Positions 32,599-43,963 of a stretch of DNA of 64,000 bases are shown piece after piece. Made by a program: the position numbers and the translations under genes. This DNA is from Nothopassalora personata (Eukaryota > Ascomycota > Dothideomycetes > Mycosphaerellales > Mycosphaerellaceae), in NCBI GenBank assembly GCA_033816765.1, contig CM066287.1:6448001-6512000 (forward strand). The letters run 5' to 3'. A model generated the notes under the pieces. The model was not told the origin of the DNA. It was given only the letters and a program-made list of their open reading frames with translations, and made no database searches. How positions within the stretch are numbered: the first letter of the stretch is position 1; each line of letters starts with the position of its first letter.

Positions 32599-32850
32599 CT
32601 ATCCAGGTATGCAAGGATAAGTATCAACGTCGTTGACCCATCTCTGCAAACTCCTGTGTCCTCCAACGAACTCGATCTTGAGCCAATCCCCAACTGGATC
32701 ACTGGCTTCAATGATCTCCCAAGTGCGGACGTCAATACTGTCAAGCATCGGTACAGTCGCCAGGCCAGTGAGTCCGGCGCCGACTATCACGATGGAGACA
32801 TTGTCGCGGCGTAGATTTGCGGTGGAGTTGATCGAGGCGACTCCGTCGAA
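32599..32850 (-). pseudogene. N-terminal fragment of an FAD/NAD(P)-binding flavoprotein
   Basis: Minus-strand translation around 32800 gives DNVSIVIVGAGLTGLATVPM, a dinucleotide-binding GxGxxG beta-alpha-beta motif, continuing as DVRTWEIIEASDPVGDW where the acidic residue after the second strand (the E of EASD) would contact the FAD ribose. The frame then ends after about 63 residues. There is no ATG in frame before the motif; a stop or shift separates it from an upstream open piece (32787-33041). It is a fragment of a monooxygenase-type flavoprotein, not a working gene. Confidence 0.6.
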
Positions 32851-33441
32851 TCAAGTACCAAGGGCATCAAAATCCTGTAGCAACGGCCTTTCGGTACTTT
32901 GCTGGCGAACGAGATCGACAGGACTTGCTTGATGCAGCCGAGAGCAGTGATGCCAAGCACAGGAACGAAGTGGACGTGAACATCTTGCCTGGTATCAAGC
33001 TCGAACTCGCTCGACATCTCATCTTGCACAACCTTGGCCATTTGTACTAACTAACACGACTCATTCGCCCATATATATCCCGTGCTACTCGTTTTTTGAC
33101 CGGAATTCTTTCTGAAACAGAACCTCGGATGGACAATGAATCCAGCACCATCATGGGCACAAGCCAAGCAGCGTCTACGCGTTATGCATGGCGAACCTGC
33201 ATTGTGAGCAAGGAGGAGAACCTGCATGACACCTACTGCAGGACTACTGTTGACATCTTTTGCACTAGAAATCCGAGCACAGGACTGCTTCCTAACAATG
33301 GATGGCTGCATACCAGCTGGCTTTCGAGGCAGCGGGTCCGAGATGGATGATGCGATACCTTGGAGGCGCCTTTTGTTTGCACCATCACCAACCCCCTAGC
33401 TAAGGTTATATTTACCGGCCAGCAAGATAATACTAAGGCTC

Positions 33442-35310
33442 TTGCGAGCGACAGTCTTTTGGTCTCTGCTGTTGCGCAGCTATGCGGCTGGTGTAGCACC
33501 GACTGGACGTACGGTCACACTCAGTGGCATATACTATCATATACCCTCCGAGACCGCCGGGCACCCTGACGGAGCGATTTCGCGGCGTGATGTTGGAGAT
33601 GGCCTCCTGCCTCTGACTATCACCAGCACGAAAAAATGCTCGTACGGGTTTGGAAGACCTGACAGCACTTACGGAGCGGCGTGGGAAAGACGATGTCTCG
33701 CAGGGGCCATCTCTGGAAGGTATGCGGATGCACGAGAATTGTACTTCAATCACTGATGAGGATAGTGCCGTACATCCAAGCTACCAATGCCGAGGCTCCA
33801 GTTCGATTCTGGCGGCAGGTGTGAACCAGACGACATTCGTGGCGGCAACAACTAGCGATTACGCAAGTCCAGATGGTCCATACTTTGTCACTGCTTCTGG
33901 GTCAATCTATCAGGCCTATCGGCTGTACAAAGATGCGCCAGGTGCATTCGTCTCTGCTTATATATCTTCTGGCGACGGATTCGCAGACCTAACTGCCGGA
34001 CACTTCTACTCTTCACTGGCAATAGCATTACATCGCGCTTGTCATGCTTGGAGCAGCGAAAGAAGCCCTCTCAATGGTGTACGGATAGGCATCGAGCACA
34101 TCTCCGATATCAAAGGTCTTAAGACTTCGAATGGCAATCTTGCACGGCATGATCTTTACCCTGCTGCAAACGAGACGGATGTCGCTGTGCAGAATCTAAT
34201 CGATGCTTGACCCTCTGTGGTTGGCAAAATGAAGATAAGCCAGTTCGCAATGGGCGAGACAGTGACAGGTGATTGGTTGGATTATCATTCACCGTTCGAT
34301 CCGCGTGGAAATGGTTATCAAGATCCGTCATCGTCTTCTGCTGGACCAGCAGCTGATGAAGCGTTTTCTCGGTGGCTTGGTGTTACCTGTGGATCCGATA
34401 CTGGTGGCAGCATCAGAAGTCCAGCACAGTGTTTAACAGGCCTAGCCACGGCTTAGTCTCACAAGACAATGTAGCGCCGCTCTCACCATCTTTTGACACA
34501 GCCGTACTCTTCGCTCGCGGCACAGAATTATGGAACACGGCACTCGGCGCGCTCTACCGCGAGAATGTAACTTCATCAGCAGCCTCCTACCGTGCCAGAT
34601 GACCAGCTTCGGCTTCTCAACCCCAATCAGCTCAGACCTGGACACAACATAACTCAGTTTCATCAACAACGTCACTCACTTCCTCTCTGCCAACACAAGC
34701 ACCTTCAACGCCACACAGCTTCGTGGGCCGGAACGCGTACCAACGGCCCGCGCTTTGACTTCTACTTCAACAACACATACGACCAGATCACAGCAAAAGA
34801 CCGACCCACCTCAGTCCGCAATCCCCTCAATACCGACTACGCCCCACGCCACGACAGCCGTGAACCTTTCATCAACCCCGGCATTCTCGATCGCTGGACT
34901 CTAGGCGACAACACAACCGACTCTGAGTATCACGAGGCCTTGGAGAAGAGGGCAACTTCCGCAGCCAGGCTCGCCGACCACATCCTCCCCGCTGAACCCA
35001 ACTCATGCTCAGAACACTTGATGATCTACATTTCCCCGATCCCGGCGCCGGAGTATCGAAATGCATATCTGCAAGGAGTCACGCCGCCATCTGCGTTCGG
35101 GACGAGTCGAATGAGTCTAGTGCGGGGTATCTAGGATTATATTGTGCGGATTAAAGAAGTCTCGTATATCTGTGAAGTCACTGGGAAGGAGGGAATGTGG
35201 CCAGTCAGTGTGGAGTACATGGCGAGGAGGGGATGTGACGGGATGTTGATTGACCTTATCAAGGCTCTTTATAGGGAGTGGATTGTGAAGGAGGTGAGTA
35301 CGTGGAGGAG
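33442..35310 (+). pseudogene. Amidase-signature enzyme pseudogene (fungal secreted type)
   Basis: Successive frames along the plus strand cover a whole fungal amidase: a hydrophobic start near 33442 and TVTLSGIYYHIPSETAG, then GVRIGIEHISDIKGLKTSNG with NLARHDLYPAANETDVAVQN (33650-34210), then [18 protein letters not shown] and [12 protein letters not shown] (34217-34456), then [20 protein letters not shown], the C-terminal NGPRFDFYFNNTYDQ (34592-35134) and a last piece to about 35310. At least four frame changes or stops separate them. The Ser of [11 protein letters not shown] survives, but the catalytic Lys expected in VKDxFD reads Glu (GIEHIS). Clearly inactive. Confidence 0.88.
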
Positions 35311-35319
35311 TCTGGTGTC

Positions 35320-36192
35320 TGGAGACGATATCTTAGTACGTATGGGTCATGATGGAGGCCTACGTGGCAGGACTCGAAAAGAGGTTAACAGGGCGTCACC
35401 GAAGTATAGAACAATCAATCTTGGTCAGATGTCAAATAGTCAATGCCGAAAATAGAAAGCCTTCGATCTTATTCGGTAGGCCGTCTTCCTGGGAGAGGTG
35501 TGGGAGATACATCAAAACTCTTGTTGACCCACTCATCGAGACGAATTGTCAGGAGTCGGACCGTTCATGCATCTTATCCAGCTTCACGGTCCTCTCCTAC
35601 TGTCCTCATGTCAAGGGCTGCCTTCGATCGCTTTTAATGACGCTATGTGTTGCAGTCTCACAATGCGGTCACTAACGACTGGTCTTGGTAAGATAGCTCA
35701 TTCGGAGTGTCGATAAGAGACTAACCGTGTGGAAAGGACTGAATGTTGGAGAATACCACGGGTCTCAAGCCGTGTAGTCGCTGCATAGCTTCCATCACAA
35801 TTTTGCGAAGGGTAGTTGTTTTGCATTTGTGTATCTTTTTTAGTCTGTCGGTAGAAAATCTCTGGTAAATTCCACTTTCTATGAGTTCTTCTGACCTTCA
35901 CTTGCGAGGAGCTTTGTAATTCAATGTCACGAGGCCTAGGTACCCATCATGTGGGTCACGTATAGGACTAACGAAGTTGGTCAGCACGCAATTTGGATCC
36001 AACGGCATAGGAGAGATAAAGATGCTGATCGAATGAAGCTCGGCCGGTTCGCTTTGTCAATTGTTGATCCTTCCTGATCCTGCCGCAGCTCGCTATGCTA
36101 TACCACATGGCTGACTTTGGGGCGCCTGAAGACCTTGACGCCAACACGCCCACGCTCAACGCATCCTCAGCTCTCACTTCACCTCCTTCGTC
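35320..36192. other. Intergenic, no supported gene
   Basis: No domain or splice structure is seen. The right end is the 3' flank of TMA22. Confidence 0.4.
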
Positions 36193-36877
36193 TCACGGCG
36201 CCGCACCAGCACCGCCCTTCTTCTTCTTATCCTCAATCTGCTCAATATTGCCCTCAGGAATCTCCTCATGGTTCTCTTCCAACCACTCAAGCACATCATC
36301 GCTCACATCGCCCTGAATCGTAATCTCCTCGCCTCCACTCGCCGTCTTCGTCACACTTGAGCCCGTCGCGAACTTCTTGCCAAACTCTTTGGCGACTTTC
36401 TTCAAGTCAAGTCCGAAAGCTTCGAGGCCTGAGACTTCTGTGACGTACTTGCGCTTATTTCGCTCGACGCGCTTGATGTAGACTTTTGATGAAGCGCGGT
36501 CTTCGGCCGCTTTCTTTTCTTGAGCTTCGGCTTTGGCGGCTTTTTTGATTGCGTCCTTTTCGGCGCGTTTTTGGGCGTCGACGGAGAGGGTGGAAAGGTT
36601 GTTGCTGAGCGCTTCGTCCGAGTATAACTTTGAGTATAGCTGAGGCTCGTTCTTCTCCAGCCACTCTTGGCACTTTTTGGTAGTCCCACCGTACTCACAG
36701 TACTGCAGTAGTCGTGGTTAGTCACTGCTACAGGTATGGGCTATTTGATACTATGGTGAGTTTGAAGACGATTCAGGTGATCATACCTACTTCTGGTGGG
36801 AGGGAGCAAACGCCGCAGTATATGACGCTTTTAGCCGGTCTGAGTTCGCCGGCTGGCGCGGTAGCTACGTCTGCCAT
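36193..36877 (-). CDS. TMA22: TMA22, density-regulated protein (DENR) homologue with SUI1 domain
   Basis: Two exons, 36791-36877 and 36193-36702, with an 88-nt intron (GTAGGT...CTAAC...CTGCAG, phase 0), give 198 aa, the usual size. The N-terminus has the zinc-binding-like YCGVCSLPPE joined to YCEYGGTTKKCQEWLEKNEP, the diagnostic DENR motif. A basic Lys/Ala-rich linker follows. The C-terminal SUI1/eIF1-like domain reads VYIKRVERNKRKYVTEVSGL, FGLDLKKVAKEFGKKFATGS, GEEITIQGDVSDDV. With its MCT-1/Tma20 partner it acts on post-termination 40S ribosomes, in recycling and reinitiation. It sits intact between pseudogenes. Confidence 0.95.
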
Positions 36878-37312
36878 TCTGCAGGATATGGCAGAGTGTA
36901 AGGAGGAGAATTGTGTTGTTGCTGTTGTCGTGAGATTGTCAAGATTGAAACTACTACGGAGCCGATCGCGGGGCATGGTGGGGTTTACTCTTCGAGCCTG
37001 AGGCAGCAAGGATGTCACATGTCAGCCGCCACAACACCTCACTCACTCTCATGTCGCTCGATCACGTGCGTGCGATCACATCTTGGTAAGGAAAGATCGA
37101 TTGACAAGCCATGCGGGTCAGAAGCACCCATGGGGCCCACCCATCAATTCATATACATTGTGTCAACTAGCTAGGCTAGCCAGTCGGGATATCGTGTGCC
37201 TCCATGCAAAGCGTGATCCCATATCATGGCCGTCGCTGCCCTAGATCCATGGCACAGTCATGCATCCAGTGAGACTGCAATGCCTCCAAACACCCACATC
37301 CGACGTCTCTTC

Positions 37313-37640
37313 CTAATCCTCCTCCTCAACGTCCTCCTCTGCTGGACCATAGCTCATTTCATAGCCTTGATGGATGTACTTCTTCAACATAGCCATGCTC
37401 TTATATTCCAACGTGCCACTTTTCTGCAGTTCGTAACGATTCAGCTCTCGGGTCTGGATATCGCAAAAGTGTACGACCATGACCGGGCTGTCAATTGGCT
37501 TCGGCTGGAGCGTCTGCGGCAAGACCTTCGACCGGCATGGTCTTTGCTGCTTCTCATACTTCTCGCACTCCTGTGGCCTGAGCGTTGCAGTACTTGGGTC
37601 GAGGTGTGTTTTGTTCGATCATATCGAGGCTAAGATCGAA
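37313..37640 (-). pseudogene. Conserved-looking coding fragment, family not recognised
   Basis: A minus-strand frame open from about 37640 to the stop at 37313 reads STATLRPQECEKYEKQQRPC, then RSKVLPQTLQPKPIDSPVMV, VHFCDIQTRELNRYELQKSG and an acidic end EEDVEEED. It looks like the C-terminal exon of a real protein, with regular codon use and no stop. No start codon is available upstream: the frame runs into a TGA at the point where the opposite-strand coiled-coil gene remnant begins. It may be a fragment or a last exon whose partner I cannot find. Confidence 0.4.
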
Positions 37641-38729
37641 GAAGAGATCGAGACGGAGTTGGAGACCTTAAACGCACGGCTCGGAGAGCTTGAGGAAGAG
37701 ATCGAAGCCCTCAAACAAAGCCTGCCAATCATGAGCAGCCAGGATGACCTCGAGGTCGTCAGAATGAGACAACAGCTGTCGCAGGAGCAAGACGCGATCT
37801 CTCGATAGAGAAACAAGCTCCGCATGCGTCTGCGAACAGTTTATGAAGATATGCGGCCAGACCAGGGTAACGTATTCGAAATGCTGAGGGATATCTTGTT
37901 CGAGGTGGCCAAGGCACTGCAGTCACAAAGTCCGCGTCAGCTGGGGACCTGATCAAAGATTCAGCCTCACGAAATAGAGCTGACCATCAGTAATTCGGGC
38001 GGCACAGAGCTTGACGTCCGGAGGAGCCTGGAGGAGGTGTCGAAGATGAAGCAGTCAAGAGCATCGACCCGACCAAGTATCAGCGCAGATGCGGGTTCCG
38101 CTCGACGGGAAAATGTCCACAACGCGCAGGAGCAAAACGTAAGCCCTCCGCGTTCAGAAGACGATGAGTCAGGACAAGAAGGTGCCGTTGATCATGAAGA
38201 GCTCTTGTACAACTTCCGTGCGGCGAAGGAACAATTTGAGGATGCCGAGTTTCTAGCTGAAACTCGGCACAGTCGCTTCGCTGAAGAGCGCTTCGACAAT
38301 GAAAGGAGCGAACACGCCGAGAGATTTCCAGTCGTCGACGCTCGACAATATCGTCGGAGGCAAGTCTTGACGCGTGTCGTCATCGAGGCAGAAAAAAAGT
38401 TCCCAGACGCGGAAGATGCACTCCTCGAAGCTGGCTGCCAACCAGGTTCAGACCTGACATCTGGCTTAATTGACGACGTCAATGATACTTATCACCTGAG
38501 CCTCGAAGAGGACATGATTGATCATGTCGACAAGAGCCGCATGCACGGTTGGCTCTCGAACCTGCCGGAGCCAGGCGCAAACATCTCACAGGTGGACTTC
38601 GCATCACGCACTCCGGAAGTCGACCCCTGGGAAGGCGATGACGTGAATGTGTACGATAGCTGGAGCTTGGTCGCAGATGGTGCGGATCGGAGGAGGATTG
38701 ACAGATGGAGAGTTCTTGCGACTTCTTGA
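37610..38729 (+). pseudogene. Coiled-coil protein gene with two in-frame stops
   Basis: One plus-strand frame runs from about 37610 to 38729 and is broken only by TAG at 37806 and a TGA near 37950. Before the first stop it reads EEEIETELETLNARLGELEE, a clear heptad coiled coil. Between the stops it reads RNKLRMRLRTVYEDMRPDQG and NVFEMLRDILFEVAKALQSQ. After them it continues with the 230-aa piece starting MSKMKQSRASTRPSISADAG, including HGWLSNLPEPGANISQVDF and DPWEGDDVNVYDSWSLV. Both stops can come from single C-to-T changes (CAG to TAG, CGA to TGA). The intact 3' piece (38037-38729) could still be expressed. Family unknown; no start found for the 5' end. Confidence 0.55.
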
Positions 38730-39073
38730 GGAGTCCGAGCTGTTTGGGTGGATCGACGCGAATCTGTATCCTGTGCGTGTATCTTGAGCCGTGATCTTGG
38801 GTATAACCTAGGTGGATGCAGCTGTCTATACCGGCGGCGACTTCGGCAGATGAATATCGCCTAGCAAATATTTGATCAAAGGAAGGACGTCGCCGTGTGT
38901 GGCGAAGTCGAGGGATTTGGCTGCGCACGTGCCATGCGCTTTGAAGACGACGGCTTCTTCTCCCTTTCCACTTCGACCTCCACCCCCCAAGTGCCAGCAG
39001 TTCATCAGCGACGCGACAACATCCTCGTATATCTTCAGGCGATATTAGCGTGACTAACATCGACAGGGACAGG

Positions 39074-40528
39074 ATGAATGACGAGCAGATCCAGGCGAAA
39101 ATCGCCGCTCTAGCCAGCCAAATCAACCACGCGAAGCAGCGGCAACAGCAGATTGCGCTGACGGCGAACGCGACGCATCACACCCAGCCCTCACATCCAT
39201 CGCGTCATGTTCGGGGCGCAACACACTGGACACCTTACGGCCGAGGCGGAAGCGCAGGATACCGGAGCGGTTTCCAGAATCGGAGGCTGGTAGTGGGAAG
39301 CAAGACTGGCAGTCCCGCAGCCGATGACGCCCGCGACGACTCTGGCAGCGATTCGAGCGCGTTCGTCTCCAACAGACGAGCGGGCGCCAACTCGCTCATG
39401 ACCAAGGAGACATTCGAGCGACAGCAAAAGCAAAAGGCAGAATATCGGGAACGGCCGCCGGCGCCTTTGCAACGGCACTACAAGGACACCTCCAAGGACA
39501 ACGCTAGACTCTCACGCACTCTTGTTATTGACAACATCAAATTTGAGGTCAACCATGACGGTAGCAAGCTCGTGCGCGTCTCTGGTAAGCGATGTATAAC
39601 GCTTGAGTTGCGCAGTCCTGACTTAACCTACACAGACCCAACTACAGCCAATCTACAGACCCCAAAGAAGTGGCAACAAGGCCCTGTCACCTTCCTCCGC
39701 AGCAGGCATGGCAACTTGATCAAAGCGACCACCACGGCCCAGAGGTATCGTCAAGAGCGTGGTATACTGGAGGTTGGACGAAACTCACCTTTAACTTCCA
39801 GCAGACCAATCCCGAAGAAGCAATGCGAAAAGTTCACTCGATACGGTATCTACTCCAACCATCTCCTATGCACCGGTTACGCTACAGCCAAGACGCCTCG
39901 GAGTCCAGCTCGCGCGAAGCATGCCGGTAAGACGCATTTGGCACGGCTGACTGATCGCACAGGAACATGCTCACACGGAATCTCGTGCCGGTTCGCCCAC
40001 GATCCGGCCAAAGTCGCGTACTGCAAGGACCTTCTACAACATGGAAAGTGCTCATCGCAAGACGCCTGTGACATGTCGCACGACAAGACTTACCACCGTG
40101 TGCCAGCCTGCACATTCTTCCTGCGCGGCAACTGCACCAACAGTGCATGCCGTTATGTTCACGTCGACGTTCATCCTTCCCCTACCCGCGTTTGCGCTGC
40201 TTTTGCACGCCTTGGCTACTGTGCCAAAGGTACTGATTGTGACAAGCGCCATGTATTCGAGTGCCCAGCGTATGCTGAGAAGCGGTACTGTGCGGAGCAT
40301 GAGAAGGGCACCTGTCAGCTCCCGCACATGGAACATGCTGGCACACTTCGCAAGGCTGCGAGGCGACAGGCCAAGATGGCTTCTGATGATGCGTCGGACT
40401 TGTCTAGCGACGACGAGGACGACAATGCGGCATCAGACGACGCGGGCTTCGACTCAGACATTATCATGGGCTCAGACGACGACAGTCACGAGCTCAGCCA
40501 GCAGCAAGATTACGTTCCGTTGGTCTGA
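39074..40528 (+). CDS. CCCH zinc-finger protein, ZC3H3-like
   Basis: Exons 39074-39584, 39636-39845 and 39963-40528 give 428 aa. Both introns are multiples of three, so the unspliced frame also stays open, but splicing restores the fingers (VRVS to DPTTANLQTP; CEKFTRYG to TCSHGISCRFAHD). Five CCCH fingers follow: C-x8-C-x5-C-x3-H (CEKFTRYGTCSHGISCRFAH), CKDLLQHGKCSSQDACDMSH, CTFFLRGNCTNSACRYVH, CAAFARLGYCAKGTDCDKRH and CPAYAEKRYCAEHEKGTCQLPH. An acidic Ser/Asp tail ends the protein. The family is nuclear, acting in mRNA 3' processing, export and decay of meiotic or aberrant RNA. I chose the ATG at 39074; a TGACTAAC...CGACAG just upstream suggests an intron in the 5' untranslated region or a missed first exon. 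Confidence 0.88.
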   Translation: MNDEQIQAKIAALASQINHAKQRQQQIALTANATHHTQPSHPSRHVRGATHWTPYGRGGSAGYRSGFQNRRLVVGSKTGSPAADDARDDSGSDSSAFVSNRRAGANSLMTKETFERQQKQKAEYRERPPAPLQRHYKDTSKDNARLSRTLVIDNIKFEVNHDGSKLVRVSGKRCITLELRSPDLTYTDPTTANLQTPKKWQQGPVTFLRSRHGNLIKATTTAQRYRQERGILEVGRNSPLTSSRPIPKKQCEKFTRYGIYSNHLLCTGYATAKTPRSPARAKHAGKTHLARLTDRTGTCSHGISCRFAHDPAKVAYCKDLLQHGKCSSQDACDMSHDKTYHRVPACTFFLRGNCTNSACRYVHVDVHPSPTRVCAAFARLGYCAKGTDCDKRHVFECPAYAEKRYCAEHEKGTCQLPHMEHAGTLRKAARRQAKMASDDASDLSSDDEDDNAASDDAGFDSDIIMGSDDDSHELSQQQDYVPLV

Positions 40529-41077
40529 CTCGAAGGCTTCACAGAGCGCATTGTTTTCAGCGGGGGGTTTTAGCATCTGCATGATACCCATGTTGCGTGA
40601 CATGGAACAGAAAGAGCGTACATAAGCAATAGCCAGACCAGAATTGAAGAAATATTGAATGAAGCTCGTTCCCATGACATCAATACGCCAATCCACCTAG
40701 ATCAGCAGTTCAGCAGTAGTTCTGCCGCATGATCTCATCATAATATCTGCAGATCCATTCGTTCAAAAAAGACGTTCGCTCAGTACAGCCACCGGCTGTG
40801 TCTGTACGACACAGCTCTGAATGACTGCACTGCGCTGCGTCCAGCGTGGAAGCACCGCCTCAATTTCATGAAGCGCCGGCGATCAGCACACCAAACCAAC
40901 ATGCGACCACTCGCTCCCGTAAATGAGGCGTAAGGAGCTTCATATCACAGTGCATGCGCAATAAGACTTTCTTGGTAGGCCACACATCTTCTTCTTTGTC
41001 AACACACCTCAAACACTACCGCATTGAAACGTGACGCGGCTGCGCTGCAGTCCTCGGTAGAGCAAGCAGCACGCACT

Positions 41078-42963
41078 ATGCCTGCACTCAAGGACCTGTT
41101 GAAGAAGAAAGAGAAGATGGCGGCAGAGTCATCAGCGCCGCCCGAGCAGCAGAGGCTGGGGGTGCCTGAGTTCACGTTCATACGCTCCACGACCGAGTCG
41201 GAAGAGGTCATTCAGCCGCCAACATACCCCGAAGATCATCGACCGATAAGCCCGGAGAAGAAGAAGGAGTATCATCGACGTACGCTGGGCTTCTTCACGA
41301 AAGATGGCCCGGCGACGACACTCGCCAGCGCCGCAGAGCGATCGAGCCAGCAGCAGCAGCCGGTGAGAGCCAAGGGAGAGCGACGACTATCGGAGCGACT
41401 GCACCTGCACAGAAGCGATCGATCGCGATCGGCGTCTGCCGCGTCGAGCAGCTACGTGCCGCCAGATCTGCCCGAAGCGCCAGAGGGAGAGGCCGTCGCG
41501 GCGCGGTCCAGTTCAGACACCAAACATAATGGCGAGGACAAGACGGCGAAAGAGCAGCGAGAAGCGCAGTGGGAGAAGCGCGCGACCATCCTCGCCATGA
41601 ACAATCCCCTACGCGATGGGCAACTACACACGGAGCAGCAAGGGTCAGCGCCGGGAAGGAGCAGAAGCCCCAGCATATCAGACGCGAAAGGCGACGTCAA
41701 CATCCGGGAAGCCATCCGTCTACACGAGGAGGGAGACTTGAAGCTGTCCACCGAAATGTTCGGACAGCTCGCGGATCCCAAAGGTGCCAACAACGCTCTC
41801 GCCCAAGTCCTGTACGCCCTCGCCCTACGCCACGGCTGGGGCATCCCCATCGAGGCCGAACGCGCCATCCACTACCTCTCCCTCGCAGCCTCCAACTCGG
41901 CCTCGATCGAAGAGCAGGCCCTCTCCTCGGGCCTGAAGAAAGGCGGTGCAGCCAAAGGCGAGCTGGTCCTCGCCATCTTCGAGCTAGCCAACTGTTTCCG
42001 CCACGGATGGGGCGTGAAGAAGGATCCCGTCGCAGCTAGGCAGTACTACGAAACCGCCGCCAATTTGGGCGACACAGACGCCATGGAAGAAGCGGCCTGG
42101 TGCTACATGGAAGGTTTTGGGGGCGGCAGACACAAGGACGACAAGGTACGTTGCGAACCCCTTCCCGTGAGCGTGCCAATCTATCCCACGTGAGCCGTGT
42201 CAAGCACGCTAGTGGAGTGCACATGACGCCATGGCCGTGGTGAGGGATCGAGCGGGCGAGACTTGTTGTGAGCGATGTTTGGGAGCAGGGTATAGTGCAA
42301 GCAGCATGTGCATTGATGGCCTGCCGCCTACACGCTGCACGCTGCAAACCAGCCCGCTCGGAACCGCCTCGAAACTTGGGCATTCATGCACGTCAGACGC
42401 AAGCTCCAGCATAAACCACATGAGAAAGCGGCTGACGGGATTCTTCTCCTCTAGTTCAAAGCGGCGCAGTACTTGCGTCTTGCGGAGACCAGCGGCAGGA
42501 AGGTGGTTGGAAACTCATGGTATGGCATAACCCTTTCTGTTCTCATTACACCCCAGCCTCTTGCGATTTGAGGTCGTCTGGTGCTGTGCTACGCAGTACC
42601 GATATCAATGGATCCTAGCAGCGCGCACGATCAGTCGCGCTTGCAGCGGCATCTGTATGCGGCAAATCGTACCTGCTTCCAAGCAGGGCTGCGGCGATGC
42701 GATGCGCAAGACGAGCAGCAGCAGCAGCAGCAGCAGGAGAAGCGGTCGGACGGCAGCGATCCGCTACAAGATCCTTGGTCCACACACAGCTTGCCTGCCT
42801 GCTTCCAGCTGCTGCTCTCGCTCCTGCTGACGACACATCCACTACGTGATGAGGCTCGGCTAGCACCGCGCGCGAGGTGCATAAAAATCTACTGCAACGC
42901 ATCTGGGCGCTGACAACGGCTGTTATTGGCAGGATCTGGAAGGACAAGTACAACCCGAGATAA
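41078..42963 (+). CDS. Sel1-repeat protein (fungal Chs4/Skt5-like group)
   Basis: Three exons, 41078-42145, 42455-42519 and 42933-42963, encode 387 aa. The N-terminal half is disordered and Ser/Arg/Gln-rich. From about residue 215 Sel1-type helical repeats appear: NIREAIRLHEEGDLKLSTEM, NNALAQVLYALALRHGWGIP, LVLAIFELANCFRHGWGVKK and DPVAARQYYETAANLGDTDA, then AMEEAAWCYMEGFG. The last exons finish the final repeat: FKAAQYLRLAETSGRKVVGN, then SW and IWKDKYNPR. Both introns are unusually long for this genome (309 and 413 nt) but phases match and the ending NSWIWKDKYNP is typical of the family. Sel1 proteins are adaptors; partner unknown. An upstream frame from 41024 lacks an ATG. Confidence 0.88.
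42714..42738 (+). repeat. (CAG)n microsatellite within intron 2 of the Sel1-repeat gene
   Basis: An interrupted-free run of about eight CAG units lies inside the 413-nt intron. It is out of the coding frame if the intron model is right. Confidence 0.85.
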
Positions 42964-43963
42964 AAAATTCCGGAAGCTGTCCGATTGACCGGTTGGTTGG
43001 GCAGGGTGTCATCATCGATCGCATTCATTTGACAGCTGTCTCTGCCTCTGGTCGCATGGGAAGTGATGCCACCACGGATGGGTGCTTCTGTCACCGCCCC
43101 CCCTCCCCTCCCCCTTCTTGCAGGCGACATGGACCAGATTTCCCCGATAGGTTATGCAGATGCGGGAGTTTAATTTCAAACAGCTACAAACTGGGAACAG
43201 GACGGAGATGCAGGCAGGAGAGGAGGTCGTAGGAGTAAAAAAAGGTATCAGATGATACGTCGTTCCCGACCAGGAAACCGTCAAGTCGAGGAGTTCCGTC
43301 GGAGTATAATGTGCAAATGCCTGTTCATGATTACACTATCTACTCAACATGTCATGCCATCGAGTGGCCCACATCATTCTTCTTCTCGTGAGGCCTGACC
43401 ATCGTCGTCGTCGTCATCATCATCATCATCATCATCATAGACACAAGATGAAACATGATCGCTGCCACGCCATCAGACCCCAAAGCCAACCCAGTCCAGT
43501 GTGTAGCTCAAGTTTTGTACACCGAGCTGGCCGTACAAAATTTTCCAATAAAGAAGATGGTAAAGATGCTGCTATCGCTATTTCATGTTATTGCAAGAGT
43601 GAGTCGGCCAGAGATATTCAACAAATGGGGGACCGCTCGAGATGGGGTATCGCCAGAAATGATGCAAAATGTGTAAAGTGGTTGGGAGTTGTCGATCATC
43701 GGTCCGCTGCCATGAGCTAAGTCCTCTTCCAGTCCCCTCTACCAAGTAAAGATTCCGTGGGATGTCCAGGCTTTTGGTGGTGGTAAGATGTAAATGCCGA
43801 AACGAGTGACAGTCTGGCAGCTGGCCAGAGCCGCTGTCGTCTGTCTGGAGCGGGAAAGTGTAGGTATGGCTCCAAGGTGTGATCGTTTTGTCGTAATGTC
43901 GATCGAGTGTGTAGAGTGTTTCATCGTCGTCTATGTCATTCATGCCTCGTCGTCATCATCCTC
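42964..43963. other. Intergenic with a CAT/ATC microsatellite
   Basis: No gene is supported between the Sel1 gene and the convergent bZIP gene. A trinucleotide run (GTC)n followed by (ATC/CAT)n occupies about 43405-43438. Confidence 0.6.

Noticed and set aside
38479..39126. Minus-strand 215-aa frame opposite the coiled-coil and CCCH genes
   Set aside because: No motif and it overlaps two frames with better coding evidence on the plus strand.
41452..42421. Minus-strand frames opposite the Sel1-repeat gene
   Set aside because: They are Ser/Arg/Cys-rich shadows without domains; the plus strand carries recognisable Sel1 repeats.
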